From NCBI GenBank assembly GCA_900155495.1, contig FTLJ01000214.1, positions 1 through 64,000 of the forward strand: a stretch of DNA of 64,000 nt. Direction: 5' to 3'. The translations under genes and the position numbers were made by a program. Positions 26,549-37,065 of the stretch are shown here, in pieces. Numbering within the stretch: position 1 is the first letter of the stretch; the number at the start of each line of letters is the position of its first letter. Source of the DNA: Porogramme epimiltina. Lineage: Eukaryota > Basidiomycota > Agaricomycetes > Polyporales > Polyporaceae. Under the pieces are notes generated by a model. That model did no database searches, was not told where the DNA came from, and saw only the letters and a list, made by a program, of their open reading frames with translations.

Positions 26549-29500
26549 CTACAGCAAAAGAGTGCCGGCCACAGATAATGTAGGATCACCAGACGTGACC
26601 GGATCCCGCTGTAGAGCTGTCCGACTAAGAACATCCCTGTCGTCTTCGTCAAGGTGAAGCCAACGGTTGAGATCCTGTTGGCTCCGTTGCGAGTTACGCG
26701 TTCGGCGGGTTGTGCCCTCCGTGAGTCCGCTGGTAATGAATTCCGTGATGCGCGTGTCGTCTATGGCGGTCATAAAGCGAATCCACGGCTCGTAGTCGGT
26801 GAATAACGCGCTTGGGGAGCGTAGGAGCGTCTCGTGCGGCACGCGGAGACGGTCTAGGACAGGCGCAATGGAGTGGTAATGGGAAGTGTGTTGCGTTGGG
26901 AGGTCGGGGGTATCGTCGAACAGGTATTCGGGAGCGGGATAATATCGACTCGCAGGGGTGAGGAGGTCGTCAAGTGCCACCTCGTCGTGATCGTATGCGG
27001 AAAACGTCACTGGTAAGTGACTGCTAAAGTCGCTTAAGTCAGCTGTTAGGTACTTGAAACCCATAACATCATCTTCGCCGGACGGAGGCCCGTTGACGAA
27101 TAGGTCCTGTGATAGCCGTGAATAACAGCCCTCACGAAGTGAGTCAAGGGACCTACGCGCAGCACTTCTTCCTTCGGCCGCAGCAGGCCATAGTCCGCGA
27201 AGGAGCACAGCTCGATAGACCATGCCATGTGGCTAAGCTTCCTCCTGAGGGACCTTTCGTCGGTGTTCTCGCAGGGCATCTCTTCCTCATCACCGACGTA
27301 AGCACCGACGCCTAACTGTAGCTGATTAATAGCACGGCGAAGATCCGGTTGAGCCTGCGGGATAGAATGGGGATGAAGACTCTCATCTGCGTTACGTTCA
27401 CGCAGTTCTAATGGGTTTCGGGAACCCTCGAACAAGTCCACCCCTGTCTGCACATCGAGTAGCACGTTCTCAGATAACGACATCGCACGGAGATACGAGG
27501 CCGCCAAGGGAACGGCACAAGGCCTGAGGTGGAGAATGCACTGCAGTGGAAGGTCCCGCGTAGGCACCAATCCGATGTCTAGCAACCAAGTGAGCGGTCG
27601 GCTCGACAGGATAACGTAACACGGAAACGTACCGCTGCATGTCAAGACAACAGGACGTCTGCATTCTTTGATGATTCTCGTCAAGGTGGGCCAGAAATTG
27701 GTGTCTTCACGGAAGAGAATATCGACCTCCTCGACTAGCACAATTGACTGACTGATCTCTGCGGCTGCTGCTTCTGGAGTAGCAGAGCCTGTGCTGTCCT
27801 GGTCAGTCTTCGTAGCCTGAATATCTCCAGAAGGCTCTTCGTCGTCGGACACGACTCTTTTTGCGAAGAAATTAGCTTTCGCCTGTGCCTTCGCCTTCGC
27901 TTGGTCCTTCGGCGGGTGCTGTGTTTGCCGGACGAGGTGATTCTTCCCAACGTCACCAATAAGCTTTTGTAGTGCGGAGCCGCTCCGCTCGCCTATGCCT
28001 GGATAGACCTCGAAGACGTCCCATCCGAGCTCTTCGGCGCATGCATACACGGATGCTGTCTTTCCGCAGCCTGGGGGGCCGGCTAACAAAATCGTGTTAT
28101 ATATTGTGTCGCCGAATTGAGCCGGTTCGTAAGCGAAAGGTGGAACGTTGTCAGACGGAGTGAGTGAACTCGTCTGCTCGTCGTCCACCGGTGGGTCCGA
28201 ACCGTCAGAGCTTTCCCCTGTGTCTGCGTGCCTTAGACGTGATAGTCGAGGGTGAGTGAAGTCGGTTTCGTCCACTGTGTCGATGATGTTCAACGGATCA
28301 TCCCCGTCTGTGAAAACAAGGTCCAAATGGGGTTCGTCGTCAGTGCGGTCATCTGCGCTCCAGGTCCCTTCGGGCTCTTCAGATTCCACACGGCGTCGCT
28401 TGCGCTGCACGTCGCGGACGATACGAGGACGTTTCGCGCCGCGTGGGTCTTTTGCCTTCTTGCTCTTTTGTTTTCCCTTATTGTTAGAAGTTGTTGAGTT
28501 AGATGTGGGAGCTTCGCTCGGCCCATGGATGTGGAGCTTGAGGCTAAGCAACCAGTCTCGGAGGTAGAGAGCAGATTGTTCGTTTCCCAGCACTTCCTCA
28601 GCGCGCTTCGGACGCCATTTGTCGTTCCATAGCAGGCCTTCGCTCCCATTCACTTGATTATTTGAGCGGGTACGGGTTCGCTGTTGCGCCTCCAAGACAC
28701 GACTGATGGCAGGATACTGTCTGTGGTGTGTTGGAATGCTCGCCAGGCATGCCCTTCGGGTTGACATATCCCTAGGGTCCAGGACGTCGAAGGGAGTGGG
28801 ATAAACCGTACGGGCATCTGAAGGACGTTTGAAGGGATTGCTAGCGGCAGGAGGATCGGCAGAAATGTCAATGGCAGTCTCTCGATTTCTCCCAGAGCGC
28901 TCGCGGCGAGAGAATTGCGACAGATAGGTGGATGGTGTAGCCTGAGGGCCACGCACGTGTTGATTTTCGTGGTCTGGATAGGGAGCCGTGGGCATCGGTG
29001 GCTTCGTGGAGGGTTTGCCATAGTAGCTAGTAGAGGGAGAGGGGTCCACCGCCTGCTTGCGAGGCGCGAAGATGGAGAAGAGGGACTTCGGTGCGGGTGG
29101 CGGTAATTTCGTTTTCACGCCAGTCGGAGAGGATATAGGGCTACTGTCCGCAACCACAATGGGAATGTCGCGGCTTCCGCCCGTCGGATCCTTCTCGCCT
29201 GACATATGCTTGAGATGGATTGGTCTGTAAGAGACGGATTCTACTTACCAGAAGCATCCGCGTCATCGTTTACCGCATCCTCTCTCTTCCCTCCATCATC
29301 GCTAATAGTGAGTGGGCTTGACGACTCGACGGGTAGTTCCTCCGGTAGTGGATCGGCCTCTGATGAAAGGATGTCGATGACGTCGTCGTCCGGGACTGAG
29401 CCGTTGAGAGAAGGAGCCGCCGAGGTAGATGGAGTACTCTTGTTTGACGCAGCCCGAAGTCCGAAGGCATCCAAGAGGGACGTTTGGCGGGACTTCGAAC

Positions 29501-29605
29501 CCGTGAGTAAGCGTGGTTCCGGGTGGGTGTGCCCAACAGAGAAAGACTCACAAGATCGTTCTTGGCTATTTTCTTGCTCCTTGACTTCCCCGCAGCGGGA
29601 GGCAT
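26549..29605 (-). CDS. Elg1/ATAD5-type PCNA-unloading RFC-like subunit
   Basis: Large subunit of the alternative clamp loader Elg1-RLC, which removes PCNA from chromatin after replication and repair. About 900 residues. Exon 1 encodes MPPAAGKSRSKKIAKNDL. A disordered region follows with an IDILSSEADP-like acidic motif (possible SUMO-interacting sequence), then SEGLLWNDKWRPKRAEEVLG before the AAA+ core. Walker A is GPPGCGKTAS; Walker B reads SIVLVEEVDILFRED, and FWPTLTRIIKECRRPVVLTC matches the family's sensor region. The Glu-Glu-Val-Asp form of Walker B is typical of Elg1 rather than Rfc1, Rad24 or Ctf18. The C-terminal part is helical and weakly conserved, ending at 26549. The internal exon around 29205-27046 is mostly one open frame; exact short introns in the middle were not all resolved. 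Confidence 0.88.
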
Positions 29606-29783
29606 TATGCAAGACCCAATAGCAAAGATAGAGAGGCAGAAAATGTGGAGACAGAGGAGACTCGAGCGTGTTCACCTGGACAGAGCCGCGGACGCACCAT
29701 GGTCCGTGTCGCGTCGACGCGTTCGCGTCTCTGGCACGTGACCTGGTGTAACCTGCCCTGAATCGATGGGATGGGAGTGCCCT

Positions 29784-29789
29784 TATAAA
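29784..29789 (+). promoter_or_regulatory. plus-strand TATA box
   Basis: TATAAA within CCTTATAAACCC, followed about 30 bp later by a pyrimidine-rich CTCTCTCCA stretch that would suit a transcription start. It points away from the Elg1-like gene and predicts a plus-strand transcript starting near 29815. Confidence 0.4.
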
Positions 29790-29817
29790 CCCTTGCGCGT
29801 CTGTTCCTCTCTCTCCA

Positions 29818-30009
29818 ATGGACTCCTCGCCTCAGAGCAGGGTCGTCTACCGGAGAAGCGCCGGAGTTCGACCTGTGCGGCGAGAGGTTACCCAGAGCGA
29901 GCTGGTAAGCGTGTTCTTCCTTCGTGCACCCCACGATAGCTCACCTATCGTCCCATCAGCGCCGCGACGGCTAATGCAGAGTACCAGGATGCATCAGTCA
30001 CGCATTTGA
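29818..30009 (+). CDS. possible small gene, unidentified
   Basis: A short open frame begins at 29818 (MDSSPQSRVVYRRSAG...) directly behind the TATA element and runs to a GAGCTG/GTAAGC donor-like site near 29906. A 60 nt intron ending in CATCAG would lead to a second open stretch (AATANAEYQDASVTHLTRL), but the reading phase does not match the first exon when this start is used. It could be the 5' end of a small spliced gene with a different start, or a non-coding transcript. No family recognised. Confidence 0.22.
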   Translation: MDSSPQSRVVYRRSAGVRPVRREVTQSELVSVFFLRAPHDSSPIVPSAPRRLMQSTRMHQSRI

Positions 30010-30938
30010 CACGTCTCCTGGTGGGTTAGTCTAGTCGTAGGGTAGCTAGGGGCGTCGAGTGAGTACTCTTTCATCCTTGCACCCCAATTGCAGATGCTTA
30101 CTGATCACTACCCCTTCGCGAAGTGCGGTGTGGCGGAGAGCCGTGAGCTAGGTCGGTCGGTCTGAGTCGAAGCTGGATGCGAACACGTACCTCAGTCGTG
30201 AGCCAGGCGTCCAATACCCATGTACGTGCCTCTTTCACATCGTTGCGTTGACCTTTGCGGCTGATCACCCGGCCACCGTTTGCAGCGTGCCTGCGTAGCA
30301 CTGGCGAGTGCTGCGCATTGCCCGCCTAGCGGGAGTTTAGCGACACTTGTCGCGCGCCGACCAGTGCCCTGGATCATCTGGATCTTGAGTGTGCAGGTTG
30401 TGGAAAGCAAATCAATTACCCCAGGACATCCTGCGAACTCCTCCGACGTCTAGCCGAGAATAAGTTCGCATGTACGGCTTCAGTTTGGTCAATTAACTGT
30501 TTTCGTGCCTAATTGTGCGATACCCCGATGCTACCAAGTTCACAAGCAAACTCTAAGGGCATTGCTTTAAGCGACGCAATATAAAAATAATGCAGTGAGG
30601 ACCAACCTACTGCTCTGAGGATATCAGTAGCCGCGTTGACGGAAAGCGTAGATAAGGTTTATCACTCGCATAATCAACAAGCTCTAGGCTTCCCGTGTCC
30701 CCATCCTTTACAATAATGATACGAGTGCGTACATACAAACACATAGACGCGATAAATGTCCAAAAATACATCATTCGAGGGTTGTCCTATGCAACAACTA
30801 GAGAACGTCCAGCGGAGGCCGCAACGACAGAGGTGTAGCAGTCCTGCTCCAAAGTCCAACGACGTCGTCTCCTCCCCATCCCCGTGTCACCGGCGTAGGC
30901 GGAGGCCTCCCTCGCGAGCGCACTGCGCACGGCCGAGC

Positions 30939-33249
30939 TCAGCTGAACACGAGCGCGAGCCCGACCCACAGCGCGGCCGCGGGCCAGAGGATGTACACCA
31001 AGTCGAGCGCGATCCGCTTCGCGAACGACCGCTTGCCAAGGCGCCGCGCGCGCCGCCCCGCCGGTGCGGGCGCGAGCCCCCGCCTGCCCGCGCCCCGGCG
31101 CATCGGGAGCGCGCCGGAGAACCGGAGGAGCGGGACCCAGAACGCGATGCGGCGGCGGCGCCCGCTGAGCGTGAACGTGAACGCGAGCTCGTCGCCGTCC
31201 GCGTCGTCGCCGTCGTGGTACGGCGCGCCAGCATCGTCGTCGTCGTCGTCGTGGTACGCGTACGGCGCGTCGTCGCCGCGGTCGAGCTTGACGCGGAACG
31301 CGGGGCGGCGCGCGGCGTCGTACGCGGGGAAGTCGTCCTCGATCCCGAGCTCGTCCGCGTCGAGGTGCGCGGGGCCCGTCGGGAGGTGCTGCTGCGCGGC
31401 GGCGAAGATGGAGGGCCCGGCGGAGGAGCCGCTGGGCGAGCGCGGGATCGCGGTCGCGCGGAACGTCGGCGTGGACGGGAGGCTGCTGCTTGCTGACATG
31501 GTGGGTGCCGCGGGGGCGCGCAGTGAGCCCTTGGGGAGCTCGTCGGTGGGACTGCCGGGAGGGTGACCACGGGGGGCGTAGAATCCGGGCGTGTTGGGAG
31601 ACCAGTCGGGCGAGAAGGGTGTGGGCGGGTGCGGTCCAGGCTGCCATACGCCTGAGGGAAGGCTGCTGATGGAGAAGGACTGGACGAGGGTGGAACGCCG
31701 GTGGTGCGTGGGGAGTGAGGGCGATCGGAGCTTCCGCTGTCGGAGGATAACGAGGGTGATGGTCGTGAGGACAATGAGGGGAAGGTAGCGCCATGAATAT
31801 ACGGAGGAGTAATCCGGATAGAAGCATGCGACGGTCGACACCGAGGGGAGGTGTGATGACGGAGAGGGTGGTGTGGAGAGGGAAAGAAGTTGGAATCCGG
31901 GGTATTCGATTTCATTGGACGGGGAGAAGGCCTTAAGAGTAACTTCACGGACGTTCTGCGGCTCGGAATGTTCTGAAGCAGCGGTGGAAGAGCTTGCGGC
32001 GTTTCGGGGCGGTACATGCACATAGTCGCAGTAGTCTTTGTCATCCGCACTTGGAGGAATGCCGTGTCAGTGCTAGGCAGCTGCACCGGGAAGATGCGGG
32101 GCACTCACCTAAACACGATTTCCGGGGTGGTAGTTTGTAGCAGAAGTGTAGTTGTCTTCTTGCCCAACGTATTCTGATAGCTGGGTCCGACTCCACGGCG
32201 TATTGTACCCTTCTCCCGGAGTGGTCCGCACGAGGCCGTATCCGGACGATGCAAGGGTATATGCGTAAAGAGTATGGTATGGCCGGTATCATTTGCTGCC
32301 CAAGCGAAGCTTAATCACTTGCAACACCGCGCCCATACGTAACATACCTTGCAATGAGCGAATGAACTCAACTGGACCGTGGGGCTTGGCCGTCCAGTGA
32401 TCGTAGTCGTTGTACTTGGCGGCCCTCAAATAGTCCTCCTCAGCAAGCCCGGGAGCATCTAGCATTACAAGTGTATGGTTCCTAATAGACACCTTCTGAT
32501 TCAACGGTCCGAAATACTTGGTGAATCGTTGACGAGCTTGACGGGCAGCCGCCTGTTCGATATTGAGCCTATGGGGGGATGTGTCAATGGAGGTAAGGCA
32601 GTTACGCAAACGAGACCGGTTACACACCCGACGTCATTGTTTCCTGGAACGAAGTATGACGGGATCCGGCGATCTAAACGGAAGATGTCTAAGAACTTGT
32701 TGTAGTTGCGCTCGTATCTGGGCACAGGTAACGACATATTAGGACACATTCGGAGGTAGGGTCGATAAGACCGCAGATTAAACACTCACTCTTCGTCCGA
32801 CCTTATCGACCGCCACGAGGCTAATACGTCCCCCATGAACACCACCGCATCGGGATTCTTGCGCGAGGCAAAGAACCAATGCCGTTTGAGTGTGAAGTCG
32901 AAGAGCTTCTGGCGTAGCGACCCTAGGGTGGACGACCTTGCCGAAGGGAGGAAGCGCGCTTGTGGGTCAGCAATGAGTAGCAGATGCGCGGGCCTCTCAT
33001 TTGGTATCTGCCGGCGTACGGATAGGCCATAATCATGCCGTTGAGACGAGCGAGGGCCGGAGAGAAGACGTGGCGACGCACCGGCGATAGAACGCTGTCT
33101 TGCCAGGAGCACGACCGGAGGGACCAAAGAAAGGATGCGAGCTCGTACCAAAAGATGGAGGCACACCAAAGAAGCCGGAACCAGTCGAGGATGCCCCACC
33201 GTGCGAGCCAGGCGTCGAGAGTGGAGGGTCTGCGCGATGGTGTCAGCAT
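30939..33249 (-). CDS. Ted1/Cdc1-type metallophosphoesterase paralogue, catalytic motifs degenerate
   Basis: Same architecture as the gene at 15359-17249: N-terminal membrane anchor (LDWFRLLWCASIFWYELASF), a metallophosphoesterase domain, two C-terminal hydrophobic segments (WRYLPLIVLTTITLVIL and VYILWPAAALWVGLALVF) and the family blocks LLIADPQ, FGPLNQKVSIRNHTLVMLDA and ILFTHIPLHRPD. Three active-site motifs differ from the intact paralogue: GDMMDNGR is GDVLASWR, GNHDIG is GNNDVG (catalytic His to Asn), and SGDDHDYC is SADDKDYC (His to Lys). The reading frames and splice sites are otherwise preserved, so this looks like a maintained protein with little or no phosphoesterase activity, perhaps a binding or regulatory partner of the active form. 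Roughly 640 residues, with an extra low-complexity region (Asp/Ser-rich, near 31200-31500) before the last membrane segment. Confidence 0.83.
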
Positions 33250-33842
33250 GGCGGCGGTGGGAGAGAAGCTGCGGGGTGCGATTGAGTCGCTGTCGGCCGG
33301 CGTGTGCTGTGCGGCGGCGTCGATCGTGGCGGGGAGGGGTCAGGGGAGGACTGGAAGGAGAAGAAAGAACGGGGGTGTAAAGAAAGAAAGCGGGCAGGGG
33401 GGCCGCGAGGCGAAGCAAGGTGAGACGGGCTGAGACGAGAGAGAGCCCGAGACCAGGCCGGCCGTTGGAGTTCCTGACCAGCGCCGTTCAAGTCGCCGCC
33501 GACCCGCCGACGCTGTCAAAGATGCCCGCTGTGTGTTCTGGCTCCTCCACGTGACCGCGTCCCTTTGGACGGTCCACTGCCATATTTTCTCCTCGGGTCG
33601 TGGTATGCAGCCAGCCTGCCATCGTCCTTGCCCTAATTGCACACGTCCACAGCGTTCCTGACGGTCCGGGAGCGGCACATGCCATTCCTCGACAATTAAA
33701 TTACAGCATCGCACAACGGCTGATACATGTGATCAATCGGGCACAGATCTGGTGTCGTGGCCATGACGTCGTCATCCAAATGGGACTGATGTTTTCCCGC
33801 CGGCCTACGCCAGACCAGCAACCACCATGTCGTTACTCGGTT
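33250..33842. other. intergenic region
   Basis: About 590 bp: promoter side of the second Ted1-like gene and 3' side of the membrane protein gene. No gene, RNA or repeat recognised. Confidence 0.5.
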
Positions 33843-34995
33843 CTACTTGGAATGGACGCTTCCCTTCCTGCTGTGTGCGGAAGACGCAGGCCAGAAGAAG
33901 GCTACAAGGCTGGACACGCAACACACCAGTAAGCATCCCGACGCGAAAATACTCCCACTCCTGGCCAGCCGCGACCACGCAAAGCACCCTACCCCCACCA
34001 GTGCAAGCACGAAGCCACCAGCTGCCAACCACATGCAGAGCGTGTGGCAATGCTCGAGCAAGTGTGTCGGCGGCTGCCCTCTTTTGAACGGGCCGACTTG
34101 CTCCACATGCGGGTTCGAGGAGAATATGGCAGGGATTCCAGGGTCCATCATCACCGACTCTGGCGTATCGGGAGAAGCTGCCTGGGCTTGCGCTTCCTGT
34201 GTGCCTCCGCTACCCATACGCGATGTCGTTCCCAACTCGAGGTCGGGGTCGGGCTCCTGCTTCTCCCGCGAAGAGACTCCTACGCGGCGCTCCTCCCGCT
34301 TGGCGACGGCAAGCTTGTATCGGATCAGGAAGAACGATGAGAAGAACGCGAGGATGGCTGCGAAGATGTGCATGACCATTCCCCCGGCAAGCGCGCCGTT
34401 CGCGACTTGGTTCACGATCGTGGACCCTAAAAAGGGGTGGTATGGCAATGTGCTCCCCACCAACTGCGACTCCATCGCCGCGAAGAACGTCGTCTAGCAC
34501 TGAGGTGAGCCCCTTTGCAAAGTGCACAACTTGGCGGCGGACAAAACTCACGATGACGCTCATCTGCTGCAGGCGGTCCATCCACCCCGCAATAAGTTCG
34601 TCCATGATCTTCTTGCGCTCCATGGAGTCCATTTCATTCTGGTCCTGCTGCGTAACTAACCCGCGTAGGTCGTCAACAACTACTTTCCTCGAATCGTCAC
34701 CTGCACTCACACTTTCGTGGAGGATTGACGTTGAAGTTTCCCGCCGGATTCGGAGATAATGGGGCGTACGGGGGAAGTCCGCCCCCGTGCCTAGGGCGTG
34801 AGGCGATCAAGAACGGGTCCTGGGCTCTCGGCGAAGTTGGTGTTGGTGTAAGTGGCTTTGGTTCTTCGACGACCGAATGGGTGTCGGGAAGTATGTGGCC
34901 TGGCTCTGAAATAGTAGGCGTGCAACAGTGAGTGCCTTTTGTATATCCCCCGTATTACACACATGCTATCACTTACTGTTGGCTAATTCTGCCAT
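33843..34995 (-). CDS. integral membrane protein, fungal, unknown function
   Basis: Four exons, 34995-34977, 34905-34770, 34711-34552 and 34493-33843, join in phase to give 321 residues; all three introns have canonical borders, two of them 58 nt. The start MAELANKPGHILPD is a cytoplasmic Pro-rich region. A helical stretch follows (MERKKIMDELIAGWMDRLQQ), then FFAAMESQLVGSTLP, a first strong membrane segment (GGMVMHIFAAILAFFSSFFL), a charged loop rich in Glu/Ser/Pro, and two further membrane segments near the C-terminus (MWLAAGGFVLALVGVGCFAW and FASGCLLVCCVSSLVAFFWP). Similar small proteins with an ERLQ-type helix before the membrane part occur in families in mushrooms. No enzymatic motif is visible. 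Confidence 0.78.
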
Positions 34996-35764
34996 CGTTT
35001 CGTTAGAACGGCTTGGAACGTCTACTTTGGCGAGACTAAGGAAGGTAGGATGAGATGGGCACCAAGCTCAGTAGCTCGCTCGCCCCTACCACCTTATACT
35101 GTAGAGCTTGGATCTTGGCACATAATTATCCCGTAGCGCTCCTGAGGAAAGCGTGAGCCAACTATGACGCGAGGTCGACATTTAAGGCGCACCGGTCGTG
35201 GAGTCCAATCGGTGCACTAATGTGTCCCGAATTTTATCCACAAATATGCGGCGTTAGTCTGCGACCTACTCGGGAGGATCTCCACGGAGAACATAGCCCT
35301 CCCCCGTGTGACTCGCAGGGGAGTGTCCAGTGGAGAGATACAGTGGCTGACTCCCGGCAAGTAGCGTGAATTCGCTACGCGAAAGGGAACGTGGAGTAAC
35401 ACGCCAATGCCCCGATAGTATCGGGGTTAACAGCTCCACATGCTGGTGTAGGAAATTGGAATGTTCACGCTGGGCTGCGTGACTTGTTCTTCTATTACCG
35501 GGCTAGTGAAATTCACTCCCCCGAGTAGCTAACATAGCTCCGTCGCCCCTCCGAGAGTGTGTACATGTAAATGTGGAGAAAGAATGTCCCGAAACTGCCC
35601 CTAAATATCATCAAACAGTTTGCGATGACGGATAGTATGATGGAAGAGCTCTGCGATGGAGAGTTTATGTTCATTTTGAGCACAGGCATCGCTTTGATAT
35701 TACGAGAACGTTGGCAATGAATAGCTAACGAAATCAAAACACTCCTCAGACCCGAATCAAAAGA
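34996..35764. other. intergenic region between membrane protein gene and tRNA
   Basis: About 770 bp of balanced base composition. It includes the promoter of the membrane protein gene. No open frame with recognisable content. Confidence 0.5.
35756..35760 (-). terminator. Pol III terminator of the tRNA
   Basis: Minus-strand CTTTTG just downstream of the tRNA 3' end; a run of four T is sufficient for RNA polymerase III termination in fungi. Confidence 0.6.
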
Positions 35765-35873
35765 TGACAAGAGTGGGATTTGAACCCACGCCTGGATACC
35801 CAGATGAGAAACCCGCAAGAGCAGGTAAGCTTTCGCTTGAGTCACACGCCTTGGACCGCTCGGCCATCTTGCC
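35765..35873 (-). tRNA. tRNA-Leu(CAA) with intron
   Basis: A 109 nt class II tRNA gene. Acceptor arms GGCAAGA / TCTTGTC pair over seven positions with discriminator A, as expected for leucine. The A box (TGGCCGAGCGG) and B box (GGTTCAAATCC) are near consensus; the T stem is GTGGG/CCCAC and the variable arm forms CTGG-GTAT-CCAG. The anticodon loop CTCAAG gives CAA. A 25 nt intron starting one base 3' of the anticodon, the standard site, leaves a mature tRNA of 84 nt. The anticodon stem TGTGA/TCTCA has one T-T mismatch. A TTTT run about 5 nt downstream can serve as the Pol III terminator. Confidence 0.92.
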
Positions 35874-36180
35874 ATATAAACCATACCCTTCAGCATGTAT
35901 AACGCATGTAATCTGTCGCGAATTTCGAACGATGTGACAAGTTTACGAGAACGCTGCTTCTCACGGTCTCTCACCATGTTGACGACATGCCTCAACAGAA
36001 CTCTTCGCGACATCGTGTGCCACATATCTCCCAAAGATGAGCTCCGAATCGTTCAACCAACTCGGAGATTACTGATACATTGGTAGTATGATCTTAGCAT
36101 ATGGGGTCGTTGGCCTGCAACGCTAATCCTACATATCGCCGGACAATGTCAAAGTACTGCTCGACAAGCCCTACAGTATA
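35874..36180. other. short intergenic region
   Basis: About 300 bp between the tRNA and the stop codon of the next minus-strand gene. Nothing recognised. Confidence 0.5.
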
Positions 36181-37065
36181 TCATGGGTGATGTACGATCC
36201 TCCACTGTGGAACATACGCTCCCGTCGAGGCACGTTTAAGTGAAACGAGCAAGAGGCAGCTGACGGGGACGCTGCTGCCTTTGTAAGGGATTCGTGGACA
36301 TGTTCTGACCTGACCCCCCGCTACAGCCCCGAACTTTTTCTCCTAAAGCCTCTTTGAATGAGCGGGGAGTGCGCACGATAAATAGGGAGGCCAACCTACC
36401 AGCAGTTTCACAAGGTGATCGGCAATCCTTTGGGCGAGTGTTTTTAGGGATATTTGGCCATTGTGCCCGATATTGATCTGGGAGCGGCAATGCGTGGAAC
36501 TCCAGCCATCGAGCTAGAATTTCTGTGAGTGAAAAATGAAGCGATTGTGCGACATGCTATCCCTCACCTTGAATCCTACGCTGATCTTCTCGTGTCCGTC
36601 GATCAGGCGTATAATTCTTTCCGCGTCGGTAAAATCGCCATTTCCTGAGATGGCGACGGCGAAAGGGATTCCTGGACGGCGTCTAGCATCGCAGAATGTA
36701 ATTGTTTCTGGATTGAAGTTACGATCATGTTCCCGACATGACCACACGTTCTAAGGCGTTGCAAGTGAGTTTGTCATAAATTTGATCGAAGTACGTGTGT
36801 TTGAAGCTAGCTCACCTCAAGATCCTCGAATCTCAACGCGTCGTCCAGTTCGTAATGACGAGAAATATTTTCCGGTGTGAGGGTGGGGTATGTGATTCCC
36901 GATCTATGTGGGCCTTGAGCCTGCATCCTACGGAAGTTCTCAAGGGCCCAGGCCTGATACTCGTTCCAAGCGATATCGCCCTAGGTAGAATTGTGAGTAT
37001 ACCCTGTCTGGCTGTCCAAGTAACGCGCTTACCCCCGCTGCTCCTCCAGAGCTGCTACGAGACAT
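36181..37065 (-). CDS. small fungal-family protein, five exons, unknown function
   Basis: Reconstructed from splice sites because no exon is long enough to stand out. Exons 37065-37033, 36980-36816, 36750-36568, 36513-36400 and 36342-36181 are all in phase 0 and are separated by introns of 52, 65, 54 and 57 nt with GT..AG borders; total 218 residues ending at TGA 36181-36183. The product starts MSRSSSGGAAGDIAWNEYQA and contains GITYPTLTPENISRHYELDD, GIPFAVAISGNGDFTDAERI, LDGWSSTHCRSQINIGHNGQ, TLAQRIADHLVKLL and a C-terminus LLLVSLKRASTGAYVPQWRI. This pattern, including the final LVxLxxxSxGxxxP segment, resembles a family of small proteins of unknown function that I associate with agaricomycetes. 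No signal peptide, membrane segment or catalytic motif. All five exons agreeing in phase makes chance unlikely. Confidence 0.8.

Larger units (their letters stand above)
29606..30938. other. 1.3 kb intergenic region
   Basis: Lies between the start of the Elg1-like gene and the end of the second Ted1-like gene. It contains the Elg1-like promoter and a plus-strand TATA element with a possible short transcript (see separate entries). From about 30100 to 30780 nothing supportable was seen. Confidence 0.45.

Noticed and set aside
30756..31496. 246-codon plus-strand frame opposite the second Ted1-like gene
   Set aside because: Antisense to a clear C-terminal coding region with membrane segments; Arg/Glu/Val repetitive content.
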